A stretch of 64,000 nucleotides of DNA from Streptomyces sp. MMBL 11-1 (GTDB lineage: Bacteria; Actinomycetota; Actinomycetes; Streptomycetales; Streptomycetaceae), in the NCBI RefSeq assembly GCF_028622875.1, contig NZ_CP117709.1, positions 496,001 to 560,000 on the forward strand, in the 5' to 3' direction. The position numbers and the translations under genes are program-made. The notes below the pieces were generated by a model. It did not search any database. It saw only the letters and a list, made by a program, of their open reading frames with translations, and was not told the DNA's origin. Positions within the stretch are counted from its first letter, which is position 1. The number at the start of each line of letters is the position of its first letter. This document shows positions 16,234 through 25,076 of the stretch, one piece after another.

Positions 16234-17121
16234 TCAGCCGTGACAGGTCAGCAGGACCGGGAGCAGGGGCGTGACCAGGGCGCCCGTGCCCACCGCGCAG
16301 CGCAGGGCGGGATGCGCGCGGTGCGCCGGGGCCAGCACGCGCCGGAGGCGGACCAGCACCGTCCGGCCGCCCGCCGCCAGGGCTCCGTTCGGGGCCTCGC
16401 CCGCCGCCAGGGTGAACATGGCGGCGGCCAGCGCGCCGCGCGAGCAGCGGCGCAGGGCGTGGTCGTCGGCGGCCATCTCCAGGAGCAGGGGTATCTGCTG
16501 CTGGAGATGGCGGGCGAGCGGCACACCGGGGAAGACCCGGGTGAAGGCGTGGGCGGCCGCGAGGACGAGGTGGTGGTGGCCGCGGATGTGGGCCCGCTCG
16601 TGCTCGACGACGGCGTCGAGTTCGCCGCCGGACAGGAGGCCGACGGCCCCGCTGCTGATGACGATCCTCGGCCGGCGGCCGGGCAGGCAGTAGGCGGCGG
16701 GCTCGGCGTGTTCCAGCACGGTGGCCCGCGAACAGTCCGACCGGCGGCCGACCTTGTCCAGGATCCCGCGGTGCCGGGCGCGGGCGGCGTACGCCCGCCC
16801 CGCGTGCGCGGCGAAGCCGGTGAGGTGGGCGGCGGCCACGACGGCGACGGCGGCGAGCCCCGGGCCCGGCAGGAAACCGCCGGACGGGCCGAGACCCAGG
16901 GCCGCGCGGCAGGAGTACAGGATTCCGTGCAGATGTGCGCCCGGGGTGGTGAGGTGCAGGGCGGCCAGGGCGACGCAGACGGAGAAGGACGCGGCCAGCG
17001 CGAACCACACGGCGACCGCCAGCAGCGGTGACCGCTGGGGCCAGCTGCTGCGGAGCAGCGCGCGGGGGGCCAGGACGCCGACGGCCGCCGCGTAACCGAG
17101 GTAGAAGGGGGCGGCGTTCAC
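16234..17121 (-). CDS. M56-family membrane metallopeptidase (BlaR1/MecR1-like, no sensor domain)
   Basis: A 295-aa integral membrane protein with about four hydrophobic segments and the zinc-protease motif VVEHERAHIRGHHHL (HExxH variant HERAH), followed by an Glu in LLLEMAADDHAL as third ligand. In BlaR1/MecR1 systems this domain cleaves the BlaI/MecI repressor after signal sensing. Here the penicillin-binding sensor domain is absent, as in many actinobacterial BlaI/M56 pairs. The GTG at 17121 overlaps the stop of the BlaI gene as GTGA. A tandem 14-bp repeat (CGTGACAGGTCAGC twice, 16225-16252) straddles the 3' end of the gene. Confidence 0.85.
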   Translation of the reverse strand: MNAAPFYLGYAAAVGVLAPRALLRSSWPQRSPLLAVAVWFALAASFSVCVALAALHLTTPGAHLHGILYSCRAALGLGPSGGFLPGPGLAAVAVVAAAHLTGFAAHAGRAYAARARHRGILDKVGRRSDCSRATVLEHAEPAAYCLPGRRPRIVISSGAVGLLSGGELDAVVEHERAHIRGHHHLVLAAAHAFTRVFPGVPLARHLQQQIPLLLEMAADDHALRRCSRGALAAAMFTLAAGEAPNGALAAGGRTVLVRLRRVLAPAHRAHPALRCAVGTGALVTPLLPVLLTCHG

Positions 17122-17486
17122 AGCTCGCCGCCGCGGCCCGTCGCGCGCAGCGCCTCGCGGAGCGCGGCGACTTCCTCCTCCGTCATCCGCTCCACGAAGT
17201 GCACGAGGGCGGCCGACCGGTCCCGGCTCGCTCCCAGGGCGTCCTCCATCAGGGCGGCGGAGTAGGCCTCGCGGCTGCGGACCGGCGTGTAGAGCCACGC
17301 CTGCCCCTGTTTCTGGCGGGTCAGCCAGCCCTTGTTGTAGAGGATGGTGGCCACGGTCATCACCGTCGTGTAGGCGGCCGGACGGCGGAGGTTGATGTCG
17401 TCGACGACCTCGCGGACCGTCGCCGGCCTGTCCCACTTCCACAGGCATTCCATGATTTCGGCTTCGAGCTCTCCGAGCCGTCGCAT
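17118..17486 (-). CDS. BlaI/MecI/CopY-family repressor
   Basis: A 122-aa winged-helix repressor. Diagnostic features are LGELEAEIMECLWKWDRPAT, the recognition part AAYTTVMTVATILYNKGWL, and TRQKQGQAWLYTPVRSREAY. The C-terminal helical region includes the site at which M56 peptidases cut this family. Start chosen at the ATG at 17486 (CAAGGA ribosome site); upstream in-frame codons do not belong to the family. It is translationally coupled to the M56 gene. Regulated targets may include its own promoter (inverted repeat at 17525) and genes elsewhere. Confidence 0.92.
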   Translation of the reverse strand: MRRLGELEAEIMECLWKWDRPATVREVVDDINLRRPAAYTTVMTVATILYNKGWLTRQKQGQAWLYTPVRSREAYSAALMEDALGASRDRSAALVHFVERMTEEEVAALREALRATGRGGEL

Positions 17487-17524
17487 TCCTTGTCCTCTGA
17501 TTCCGTGCGCCTTGGCGTGCCCGG

Positions 17525-17540
17525 GAACCATAGTAGGTTC
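17525..17540. promoter_or_regulatory. Candidate BlaI operator
   Basis: A GAACC-N6-GGTTC inverted repeat with ATAGTA spacer lies 39 bp upstream of the BlaI start. BlaI-family operators are short palindromes in their own promoters. The match to a known consensus is not established. Confidence 0.35.
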
Positions 17541-18032
17541 ATGCTCCGTCCCTCCGACGGCCACGACGGACCGCGACGGCCGACAGCCGCGCCGGGCATG
17601 CGGCAACCCCCGAACCTCTCAGGGCGTACACATGCCGACCACGGATTCGCACGACCGGCCCGTCCCCCGGCGTGACCGGCACGCACGCGGGGAGGACGCC
17701 GAGCAGATCGCCGGGCTCCAGGCCGCAGCGTGGCGCGCGCGGCCTGCGCCGGCATCCTGCCGGCCGCCGAGCTCTGCTCTCGACACGGCCGCCCTCGCCG
17801 GCTTCTGGCGCTCCACGCCGGCCGTCCGGGCGGAGCGGGGCGGAACGGGCCGGGTATCTCCGGGTGCTGGAACGACACCCGGGGCCGCGACTTCTACCGG
17901 AGCCGTACACGGTGACGGTGACCGCGCCAGTCAGCGGCACCACGCCCTCGATCGCGTGATGCGCCGCGATGTCGGCGCCGAGCGCCGGGAGCGCGCCGAC
18001 GAGCGACCGCCCCGCGAGGCGGGCCCGCGGGG
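17541..18032. other. Gene-free stretch between BlaI promoter and kinase gene
   Basis: About 490 bp with no convincing gene on either strand. Open frames exist in all frames because of high GC, but they show no family motif and no good ribosome site. It may be decayed sequence. Confidence 0.5.
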
Positions 18033-20285
18033 TCAGCCCGACCTCGGCGGCCTCCGCGCGTCGAAGGCGAAGAGGGTGTTCGCGGCCGCGGCCACGAACA
18101 CCGCGCGCCCCGCGACGGTCACGCGGGGGCTCGCGTTCTGCTCGCCCGTCAGACCGTCGACCCGGGGATCCGTCGTCCACAGCGGCTTGCCGCTGTCCGG
18201 CGACAACGCGACCACCCGGCCGGTGGCCGAGCTGAAGTACAGCGCACCGGCTCCCGCCGCCGGGCCCGACGCACCCTCCACGCCCGTCTGACGCGACCAC
18301 TTCCTCCGCCCTGTCGCGGAGTCGAACGCCGTGACGAGACCGGCCTGTCCGCTCACGTGGACGGTGCCGTCCGCCATGCCGGGCGTGCCGTCGTACACCT
18401 TGTCGAACCGTGCGTAGGTGACCTTCCGCGTGGCCGGGTCGAACCGCGCCACTCCGTCGTACCCGGCCGGCGCCGCTCCCTCGTAGTGCTTCGAGAGGAG
18501 GACGAGCCTGCCGCGGGCGGCACCCACCGGCACGACGGGGCCGTCGACCTCCACCGGCCTGCCCAATGCCCCGGAGGCGAGCGCGAGCGTGCGCAGGGTG
18601 GGGCGGCGCACGCGCAGGTCGTCCACCTCCACGTCGGCCGCGCACATCGCGAGGAGCCGCGGGCGCAGCGGAACGGGGGCGCACTGCGTGCCGACGGGGA
18701 ACGGCGTCGTCCAGGTGATCTCTCCGCTGCGGGCGTCCCGGGCCTCGAAGCGGGAGTTGGAGGCGTCGACCGTCACCACGGCGGAGCCGACCACGACGGC
18801 GTCCATGGTCCGGCCCGTGACGGCCGTCGACTGGGCGCCGGACGGTACGGACCACAGCTCCCGGCCACTGGCGGCGTCGAGGGCCACCACCTCGCTCCGA
18901 GGGCCCTTCGGGGCGTCCTCGGCGGCGAAGCGGTAGCCGAGCACCGTGTCGTCGGTGGCGCCCACCATGTGCATGCCCTGGACGGGGACGCCCGGGCTCT
19001 TCGCCGTCCACACCCGGGACCCGTCGTGAGCCCTGAGACGGGTCGCGACGACACCCCCGCCCCCGCAGAACAGCGCGTCGCCCCGCGCGACGCACCGCAG
19101 TTCGTCGGGGATGTCCTCACGGCCGCCCGGCACGGTCCCGCGCCACGGCTCGAAGCCGTGCGGAAGCGCGCCCGCCGGTGCCGCGGTGCTCTGTCCCCGC
19201 CCCGTGCCGCCGGGGTTCGTGCCGCCGCTGCCGTCGGAGCCGCCCGTCGTCAGCGCGGCGAGTCCCCCGCCGATCGCCGCCACCGCGACCGCCGCCGCGA
19301 GCACGGGCCGCCACCGGCTGCGCAGACGGCCGCCGGCCGGTGTGGCGGTGCTCCCCGTCCCGGGGCCCGTCGGGGTGGTTCGCGCCGGGGTCGTCGTGTC
19401 CCCCGTCGCAAGGTGAGCCTGCGTGTTCATGTCGCGGGTGCGGCCCGCACCGGGGGCGCCGGCCCTGGCCGCGCCGAGTTCGGCGGGCAGGTCCCGCAGC
19501 AGCACGAGGAGTTCGTCCGCCGAGGGGCGCCCTTCGGGCTCCTTGTCCAGGCACGGCTCGACGACCGCCCGCAAGGCCTCCGGCACGGCGTCCAACGACG
19601 GTTCCTCGTGCACGACCTGATAGGCCGTCGTATAGGGGCTGTCCGCGTCGAAGGGCCCATGACCCGTCGCCGCGTACACCAGGAGCGTCCCCAGGGAGAA
19701 GACGTCGGACCGCGGCCCCACTCCGCGCGGCGCCTGCAACTGCTCGGGCGACATGAAGGGCGGCGTACCGATGACCCGCCCGGTCATCGTCAGCGTCTGC
19801 TGGTCCACCGCGCGCGAGATGCCGAAGTCGATGACGCGGGGGCCCTCGGGCGAGAGCACGACGTTCGAGGGTTTCAGATCGCGGTGGACGACTCCCACCC
19901 GGTGGATGTCGCGCAGCGCCTCGGCCAGTCCGATGGCGAGCCGCCTCAGCTCCGCTCCGTCCAGCGGGCCGTTCGCGGCGATGCGCTGCGCGAGCGTGGG
20001 CCCCTCGATATAGGTCGTCGCCATCCACGGCTGCTCGGCCTCGGGGGCCGCGTCGACCACGGCGGCGGTGAACGCCCCGCTCACCCGTCGCGCGGCGGCC
20101 ACCTCCTGCCGGAAACGGATCCGGAACTCGTCGTCGCCCGCGAACTGCTGGTGGATCAGTTTGATCGCGACAGGCCGCCCCGAGCTCGTACGGGCCAGAA
20201 AGACCGTGCCCATGCCGCCCGAACCGAGCCGCCCCTCCAGCGGATAACCGCCGATCTCGACCGGATCACCTCCGCGCAGCGACAC
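18033..20285 (-). CDS. Ser/Thr protein kinase with extracellular PQQ-type beta-propeller
   Basis: A 750-aa Hanks-type kinase. Residues about 12-275 are the kinase domain: glycine loop GRLGSGGMGTVFLA, lysine in VAIKLIHQQ, catalytic loop VVHRDLKPSNVVL, DFGISRA and MSPEQLQ. A T/P/G-rich juxtamembrane region leads to one transmembrane helix (PVLAAAVAVAAIGGGLAAL, around residue 335). The outer part (about 380-750) is a propeller of PQQ-like repeats with GRELWSV, ARSGEITWTTPF, TGRRKWSRQTG and SGKPLWTTDP. These repeats act as sensor domains. The start is GTG at 20285. The external signal and substrates are unknown. Confidence 0.92.
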   Translation of the reverse strand: MSLRGGDPVEIGGYPLEGRLGSGGMGTVFLARTSSGRPVAIKLIHQQFAGDDEFRIRFRQEVAAARRVSGAFTAAVVDAAPEAEQPWMATTYIEGPTLAQRIAANGPLDGAELRRLAIGLAEALRDIHRVGVVHRDLKPSNVVLSPEGPRVIDFGISRAVDQQTLTMTGRVIGTPPFMSPEQLQAPRGVGPRSDVFSLGTLLVYAATGHGPFDADSPYTTAYQVVHEEPSLDAVPEALRAVVEPCLDKEPEGRPSADELLVLLRDLPAELGAARAGAPGAGRTRDMNTQAHLATGDTTTPARTTPTGPGTGSTATPAGGRLRSRWRPVLAAAVAVAAIGGGLAALTTGGSDGSGGTNPGGTGRGQSTAAPAGALPHGFEPWRGTVPGGREDIPDELRCVARGDALFCGGGGVVATRLRAHDGSRVWTAKSPGVPVQGMHMVGATDDTVLGYRFAAEDAPKGPRSEVVALDAASGRELWSVPSGAQSTAVTGRTMDAVVVGSAVVTVDASNSRFEARDARSGEITWTTPFPVGTQCAPVPLRPRLLAMCAADVEVDDLRVRRPTLRTLALASGALGRPVEVDGPVVPVGAARGRLVLLSKHYEGAAPAGYDGVARFDPATRKVTYARFDKVYDGTPGMADGTVHVSGQAGLVTAFDSATGRRKWSRQTGVEGASGPAAGAGALYFSSATGRVVALSPDSGKPLWTTDPRVDGLTGEQNASPRVTVAGRAVFVAAAANTLFAFDARRPPRSG

Positions 20286-20765
20286 TCTTCCCGACCTCCC
20301 GTCCCCCGTGCGTCTCTGCCACTACGGGCCCGCTCACCTGTGCTGCGTCCAAACTAGCCGCAGGGCGGTACTGCGGCACAAAGCGGGTGACGAACAGGCA
20401 CCGGCCCCACGTCGGACCGCGGTGAAGGGCCCGGGAGTGACACGGCTCCCGGATGTCACTCCGGATCGTTCCGGATGCCCGGCCCGGCACGCCCCCCACT
20501 ACCTTGTCGACGGCGTCCGCAAGCCCGAGCCGTCCGGACCCCGGGGAGCAGCGATACCGACGACCGCCACCACCGACCGCGACGACGCCACCGCGCTCCG
20601 GTGCTCGCCCGCGTTCCTCCCCGGGCGGTCCTCCCGCGCCTCACGGCCCCGGCGGTGGCGGACGCGGGGCGACGAAGCCCGGGGGACGGCCGATTCCATC
20701 GGCATGCCCCCGGTGCCTTCTCCGGTCGGCGGCCATCGACCGGAGTTCACGACGAAAGGCACCCC
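20286..20765. promoter_or_regulatory. Divergent intergenic region with 9-bp inverted repeat
   Basis: This 480-bp region separates the kinase and the lectin-propeller gene and holds no convincing gene. GGAGTGACA (20434-20442) and TGTCACTCC (20454-20462) form a perfect inverted repeat around 11 bp, which could be an operator serving either promoter. Confidence 0.4.
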
Positions 20766-22439
20766 ATGGAGAGACGCGGCCCGTACCGCTTCCACCGCAG
20801 ACTCACCGGACTCGCCCTGGTGGCCGTCGTCTGGGGGCTGGTCATCGGCATGACCGCCCCGGCCACTGCCGCCCGGCCCGGACCCGTACCGCCGCCGGAC
20901 GGCGACCGGACCGGTGTCTCCCGGTACTTCAGCGGCCCTCAGGGCCTGGCGATCCCGACGGCACCGTGCGATCCCGCCGGTCCGTCGGCCACCGACCAAC
21001 TCCTGGCCGACCAGCTCAACCCGCAGCTCGACGCGAAGATGGCCGGCTATCTGAACGCGTACAAGATGTCCTGCGCGCGGATGGTCACGCAGGCGGTGAA
21101 GGACCGGGGGCTCAACCCGAGAGCCGCGGCGATCGCCATCGCCACGATCATCGTGGAAGCGAGCATGAACAACTACTCCCAGGCCGTCGACCACACCAGC
21201 ATCGGGCTGTTCCAGCAGCAGGACTGGTGGGGCAGCCGGGAGCAGCGCCTGGACCCGGTCTACGCCACCAACGCCTTTCTCAACGACATGGAGCGGCGGT
21301 ACCCGGCCGGTTCGTGGAACGGGGCGCCGATCGGCGAGGTGTGCTGGCGGGTGCAGCAACCACGGGAGGACCTGCGCCACTTGTACGGGATCGAGGCGGG
21401 CGACGCCACGCTGATCGCGAACGCGTTGTGGTCCGGTACGAGCGGCGGGCCCCGGCACCCGTACGGCTCCGGCCGGGTCGTGTCCGGCCGGTCCGCGGAC
21501 GGGCGTCTGGAGGCGTTCGCCGCCGGTGCGGACGGGGTGTACCACGCGTGGCAGACCACGGTGAACGGCGCTTGGTCGCCGTGGCGGTTCGCGGGCGGCC
21601 CGCGCGACGCCCAGCTATCGGTGGCGGCCAACGCGGACGGACGTCTGGAGCTGTTCGCGCTGTCGGACGTGACGTTCGATCACATGTGGCAGACCGGTGC
21701 GAGTGCCGGGTGGTCCGCCTGGGAGAACTTCGGCACCGGGGGGAGCCGGCTGGCGGCCGGCAACAACGCCGACGGCCGCATCGAGGTGTTCGCCTCCAAC
21801 GCCGAAGGGGTGTTCCACCGCTGGCAGACGGCGCCCAGCGGCGGTTGGTCCGGCTGGGAAGGCACCCACGGCGGACCGGCCGACGCGCGACTCGCCATGG
21901 AGACCGCGCCCGACGGGCGGCTGGAGGTCTTCGCGCTGTCCGACTCGACGTTCGAGCACCTGTACCAGACCGGCGTCAACGGCGCGTGGTCCGCCTGGGA
22001 GAACTTCGGTACCGGAGGGCACGCGGTCGCCGTCAGTCACAACCAGGACGGCAGGATCGAGGTGTTCGCCTCCAACGCCGAAGGCGTGTTCCACCGCTGG
22101 CAGACCGGTCCGGCCTCGTGGTCGGCGTGGACCGGCACCGGCGGGATCCCCGACTCCGAGCTGGCCACGGCGCGGTCGGCCGACGGCCGGGTCGAGGTGT
22201 TCGCGATCAACGGCAGCACCGCGGGCCATGCCTGGCAGACCCGTCCGAACGCGGAGTTCTCCGCATGGGAGGCCTTCGGCGAAGGCGGCACGGCCATCGG
22301 TGCGGTCAACAACGCAGACGGCCGCATCGAAGTGTTCGGCACGAGCCACGCCGGCGTCTATCACCGCTGGCAGACCGGTTTCGCCACCTGGTCCGCGTGG
22401 CTCTGGCTCAACGACTCCGCGGGTCCCGCCGTCGGCTGA
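20766..22439 (+). CDS. Secreted lysozyme-like domain fused to PLL-type lectin beta-propeller
   Basis: A 557-aa exported protein. A twin-basic Sec-type signal peptide covers residues 1-37 (LALVAVVWGLVIGMTAPATA). Residues about 60-225 resemble lysozyme-fold or transglycosylase-like domains: AIAIATIIVEASMNNYSQA gives a candidate catalytic Glu, followed by HTSIGLFQQQDWWGSREQ and NAFLNDM. Residues about 235-550 contain roughly seven near-identical blades with the cores DGRLEVFALSDSTFEHLYQT and WSAWENFGTGG. These match Photorhabdus lectin-like (PLL) propellers, which bind fucose or O-methylated sugars. The likely role is cell-wall or glycan hydrolysis with carbohydrate targeting (inference). A terminator hairpin follows. 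Confidence 0.8.
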   Translation: MERRGPYRFHRRLTGLALVAVVWGLVIGMTAPATAARPGPVPPPDGDRTGVSRYFSGPQGLAIPTAPCDPAGPSATDQLLADQLNPQLDAKMAGYLNAYKMSCARMVTQAVKDRGLNPRAAAIAIATIIVEASMNNYSQAVDHTSIGLFQQQDWWGSREQRLDPVYATNAFLNDMERRYPAGSWNGAPIGEVCWRVQQPREDLRHLYGIEAGDATLIANALWSGTSGGPRHPYGSGRVVSGRSADGRLEAFAAGADGVYHAWQTTVNGAWSPWRFAGGPRDAQLSVAANADGRLELFALSDVTFDHMWQTGASAGWSAWENFGTGGSRLAAGNNADGRIEVFASNAEGVFHRWQTAPSGGWSGWEGTHGGPADARLAMETAPDGRLEVFALSDSTFEHLYQTGVNGAWSAWENFGTGGHAVAVSHNQDGRIEVFASNAEGVFHRWQTGPASWSAWTGTGGIPDSELATARSADGRVEVFAINGSTAGHAWQTRPNAEFSAWEAFGEGGTAIGAVNNADGRIEVFGTSHAGVYHRWQTGFATWSAWLWLNDSAGPAVG

Positions 22440-22466
22440 CCTCCCGCACCTCGGCCCGGGCTGTAC

Positions 22467-22484
22467 GCCCTCCGGGCGGAGGGC
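22467..22484 (+). terminator. Terminator hairpin after the lectin-propeller gene
   Basis: Stem GCCCTCC / GGAGGGC with a 4-nt loop, extended by CTGT / ACAG after a 2-nt mismatch, lies 28 bp after the stop. The 308-bp gap up to the FHA gene holds nothing else clear. Confidence 0.55.
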
Positions 22485-22747
22485 ACACAGCGTACGAGGT
22501 ATTCCGGGCGTATGAATCGCGCCAAGCGAGGGGTGGCCCGGGCACGGAGTCCGCGCCGCCCCTCCCCCGATCCGGGGCTCCGGCCCTCCCCCCGGTGACC
22601 TTCCCCACTGCGCCCCGCGCAGAACGGGGCATCCATGGCGTCGGACGACGAACTCCAGCCATGTGGCCGAAGTGGACCGGTGAACTCCCCCGCGGGATGA
22701 GTATCGTTCCGCTGGTCCGACTGGCCACAAAGAGGACGGGGGGAGCG

Positions 22748-23557
22748 GTGAGCGGCGTAGTCGTCCATCTGCCGCAGGGGAACGGTGGTGCCGCCGGCGG
22801 CAGACCGCACGGAGACACGGTGACGTTACGTCTGGGCCCCGGCGAGGCCGCCCGCTTCGGACGGGGCTCCACGGCCGTCCCCGTCGAGCTGTGCCTCGAC
22901 GACCCGGCGATCTCCCGGCTCGCCGGGGAGATCCGGGTCATCGACGATCACTGGCAGCTGACGAACCACAGCACCACCCACAGCTACCTCGTGGAGAACC
23001 CGGAAGGGGCGGGGGAATACCTGCGGGTGCCGCCGCGACGCGTGGGGGCGCCCATCCCGTTCGAGTTCGCGCGCGTCGTGCTGCCGACCCGCGGCGACGT
23101 CGCGATCTCCTTCCAGGTGTTCGCGCCCGACCACCTCTATCTGGACCCGGACGCGATGGGCGGGCCCCGGGGGAACAGCACGGTCACCGCCTACTCGCTG
23201 AACGAGACGGCCACGTACTTCCTCGTCCTGGTCGCGCTCTGCGAACCGCGCCTGCGCGACCAGTCGCGCGTGGCGGTCCCCACCACGCCGCGGATCGTCG
23301 AGCGGCTCGGCGGACACCTCACCGGGGGCGAGCTGACCGCACGGGCGGTCAGCTCGCACATCGACTACCTCGCCGAGGAGAAGCTGCGCATCGGCGGTCC
23401 GGACACCCACGAGGCGGGCAAGGGTGACCGGCGCAACGGCAAGCGGGAGGAGATCGTGGCGCTGGCACTGCGGTTCGGGCTCGTGCGGGAGGAGCATCTC
23501 GCGCTGCTGCCGCCCCTGACGGGGGCAGGCGGGCGGGAGCGGCAGGCCACCCGATGA
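22748..23557 (+). CDS. FHA domain protein coupled to a Ser/Thr kinase
   Basis: A 269-aa protein whose first ~120 residues read as a forkhead-associated phosphothreonine-binding domain (LRLGPGEAARFGRGS, then DDPAISRLAGEIRVIDDHWQ and LTNHSTTHSYLVE, which match the GR, S-R, and N-S positions of FHA folds). The C-terminal ~120 residues form a helical region with TATYFLVLVALCEPRLRD and VERLGGHLT that resembles a winged-helix-like domain. The GTG at 22748 follows GGGGGAG; an ATG at 22697 is an alternative. Its TGA overlaps the ATG of the following kinase gene (ATGA, 23554-23557), so the two are made together. The FHA protein probably binds phosphorylated products of that kinase. Confidence 0.8.
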   Translation: MSGVVVHLPQGNGGAAGGRPHGDTVTLRLGPGEAARFGRGSTAVPVELCLDDPAISRLAGEIRVIDDHWQLTNHSTTHSYLVENPEGAGEYLRVPPRRVGAPIPFEFARVVLPTRGDVAISFQVFAPDHLYLDPDAMGGPRGNSTVTAYSLNETATYFLVLVALCEPRLRDQSRVAVPTTPRIVERLGGHLTGGELTARAVSSHIDYLAEEKLRIGGPDTHEAGKGDRRNGKREEIVALALRFGLVREEHLALLPPLTGAGGRERQATR

Positions 23558-24942
23558 GACCGCCGCACGGCCCGCGGGACACCACCGGCGGCGACGGCGC
23601 GGAGCTGCTCCCGCCCGGGTACCGGATCGGGGACTGGGTGGTCACCCGGCCGATCGGTTCCGGGGGCTGGTCCACGGTGTACGCGGCGCGACCGGCCGGG
23701 GACCGCGCGGGCCCGGCCGGCGTCGCGCTCAAGGTCATGCCGACCGCCGGACTCGCGCCGCGCCAGGCACGCAGAATCGTGGAGTCCGCACGCCGCGAGG
23801 TCGAACTCGGGCGCAGGGCCGGGCACCCCCGGCTGATCGGCCTCCTGGAGTCGTTCGTTCTCACCGCGTCCGACAGCCCCTCACTGGAGGGCGCGATCGT
23901 GCTGGTCATGGAGCGGGCCGTCGGCAGTCTGCGGGAACTGATCGACGCGGGGGCGCCCGAGGCCGATCGCGGCGGGCTGATCGAGGGCATCTGCGAGGGG
24001 CTCGCCCATCTCCACCGGTCGGGCTGGGTCCACGCGGACCTCAAACCGGAGAACGTCCTGCTCGGCAGGGGCCGGTCCGTGAAGCTCTCGGACTTCGGCC
24101 TCGCCACCGAGCTGACGGGAACGCACGCCCATGTGCCTCCGCTGGGCACCCTGGACTACTTCCCGCCCGAGCGCTGGCGGGCGCCCCTCGGCGAACTCGG
24201 CGTACGGGTGCGGCCGACCGCGGACATCTGGGCGCTCGGCATCGTCATCCACGAGGTGTTCGCGTCCGGCGGCTCGCCGTTCCCCGGGGCCACGCCCATG
24301 GCCCGGGGCGCCGCGGTCCAGGAGTACGGCCAGGGACGCGCGCCCCTGCGCATGGACCAGGCCGTGCCGCCGTTCTGGCGTGCGCTGGCGGCCGACTGCC
24401 TCGCCCCGACCCACGAGGCCCGCGCCCCCCATACGGCGGAGAGCCTGCTCGCCCGCATCGCCGCCCACCGGGAGGCGCCCGGGGCCAGGGCGGGACAGCG
24501 GGGCGCCCGGGCCCGCGCGGCCGTCCTGGCCACCGCCCTGTGCGGGATCGCCGGCGCGACGCTGTCCTCGGACGGGCTCCGGACGGCCGCCCCCGTGCCC
24601 CCGGGCCGCGCGAGCACCGAGCCGCCCGGCACGGTCCAGGTGTACAACGCGGAGCGGGACTGCCGGGGACGGAGCGACCGGGACCCTCGGTGCAGCCTGG
24701 GTCTCGCGATCGATCCGGTGCGGCCCTACACCTCGGAGAACGTCGTACCGACCAGGGTGTGGCACGGAGACGTCCTCAGCACCGACTGCCTGGTGCGCGA
24801 CGGGGAGACCATCATCGACGAGGAGGACCGCCGGTCCACCCACTGGTTCCGCGTCCGTCTGCCGCCCGGCTCGGAGCCCCCGACGGCGTGGCTCCCCGCG
24901 GTGCGGGCCAAGGAGCGCCCGGCGCTGCCGGAGTGCTTCTAG
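23554..24942 (+). CDS. Ser/Thr protein kinase, partner of the FHA protein
   Basis: A 462-aa Hanks-type kinase with the glycine loop PIGSGGWSTVYAARP, lysine in VALKVMP, catalytic loop WVHADLKPENVLL, and SDFGLATEL. The catalytic HRD is HAD here (Arg replaced by Ala); such non-RD kinases often do not depend on activation-loop phosphorylation. The activation segment LGTLDYFPPERW is intact. A weakly hydrophobic stretch (AAVLATALCGIAGATLSS, about residues 323-340) could be a membrane anchor. The C-terminal ~110 residues carry four Cys (RDCRGRSDRDPRCSLG, STDCLV, PECF) and may be a small external domain. It is translationally coupled to the FHA gene. Confidence 0.88.
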   Translation: MRPPHGPRDTTGGDGAELLPPGYRIGDWVVTRPIGSGGWSTVYAARPAGDRAGPAGVALKVMPTAGLAPRQARRIVESARREVELGRRAGHPRLIGLLESFVLTASDSPSLEGAIVLVMERAVGSLRELIDAGAPEADRGGLIEGICEGLAHLHRSGWVHADLKPENVLLGRGRSVKLSDFGLATELTGTHAHVPPLGTLDYFPPERWRAPLGELGVRVRPTADIWALGIVIHEVFASGGSPFPGATPMARGAAVQEYGQGRAPLRMDQAVPPFWRALAADCLAPTHEARAPHTAESLLARIAAHREAPGARAGQRGARARAAVLATALCGIAGATLSSDGLRTAAPVPPGRASTEPPGTVQVYNAERDCRGRSDRDPRCSLGLAIDPVRPYTSENVVPTRVWHGDVLSTDCLVRDGETIIDEEDRRSTHWFRVRLPPGSEPPTAWLPAVRAKERPALPECF

Positions 24943-25001
24943 GTCGTGTCCGTCGTCGCACCGCGTCATCACCCCGTCCGGGGGGGCGATCAGGGTGACG
25001 G

Positions 25002-25046
25002 CCGGGGCACGGCCCACCGGTGGTGGACCGGTGGGCCGTGCCCCGG
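25002..25046. terminator. Bidirectional terminator, 19-bp perfect stem
   Basis: A perfect inverted repeat, CCGGGGCACGGCCCACCGG paired with its complement across a 7-nt loop, lies between the convergent kinase gene (ending 24942) and secreted-protein gene (ending 25077). It is one of the strongest hairpins in the window. Confidence 0.85.
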
Positions 25047-25076
25047 ATGCGGCGGCTCAGCCATGAGCCCGCGCGG

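Noticed and set aside
17392-18291. Plus-strand open frame between BlaI and the kinase
   Set aside because: Overlaps the kinase's real 3' end and the BlaI gene in antisense; no motif or ribosome site.
21480-22420. Repeats in the lectin-propeller gene considered as CRISPR or insertion repeats
   Set aside because: They are in-frame protein blades of about 40-45 codons each.
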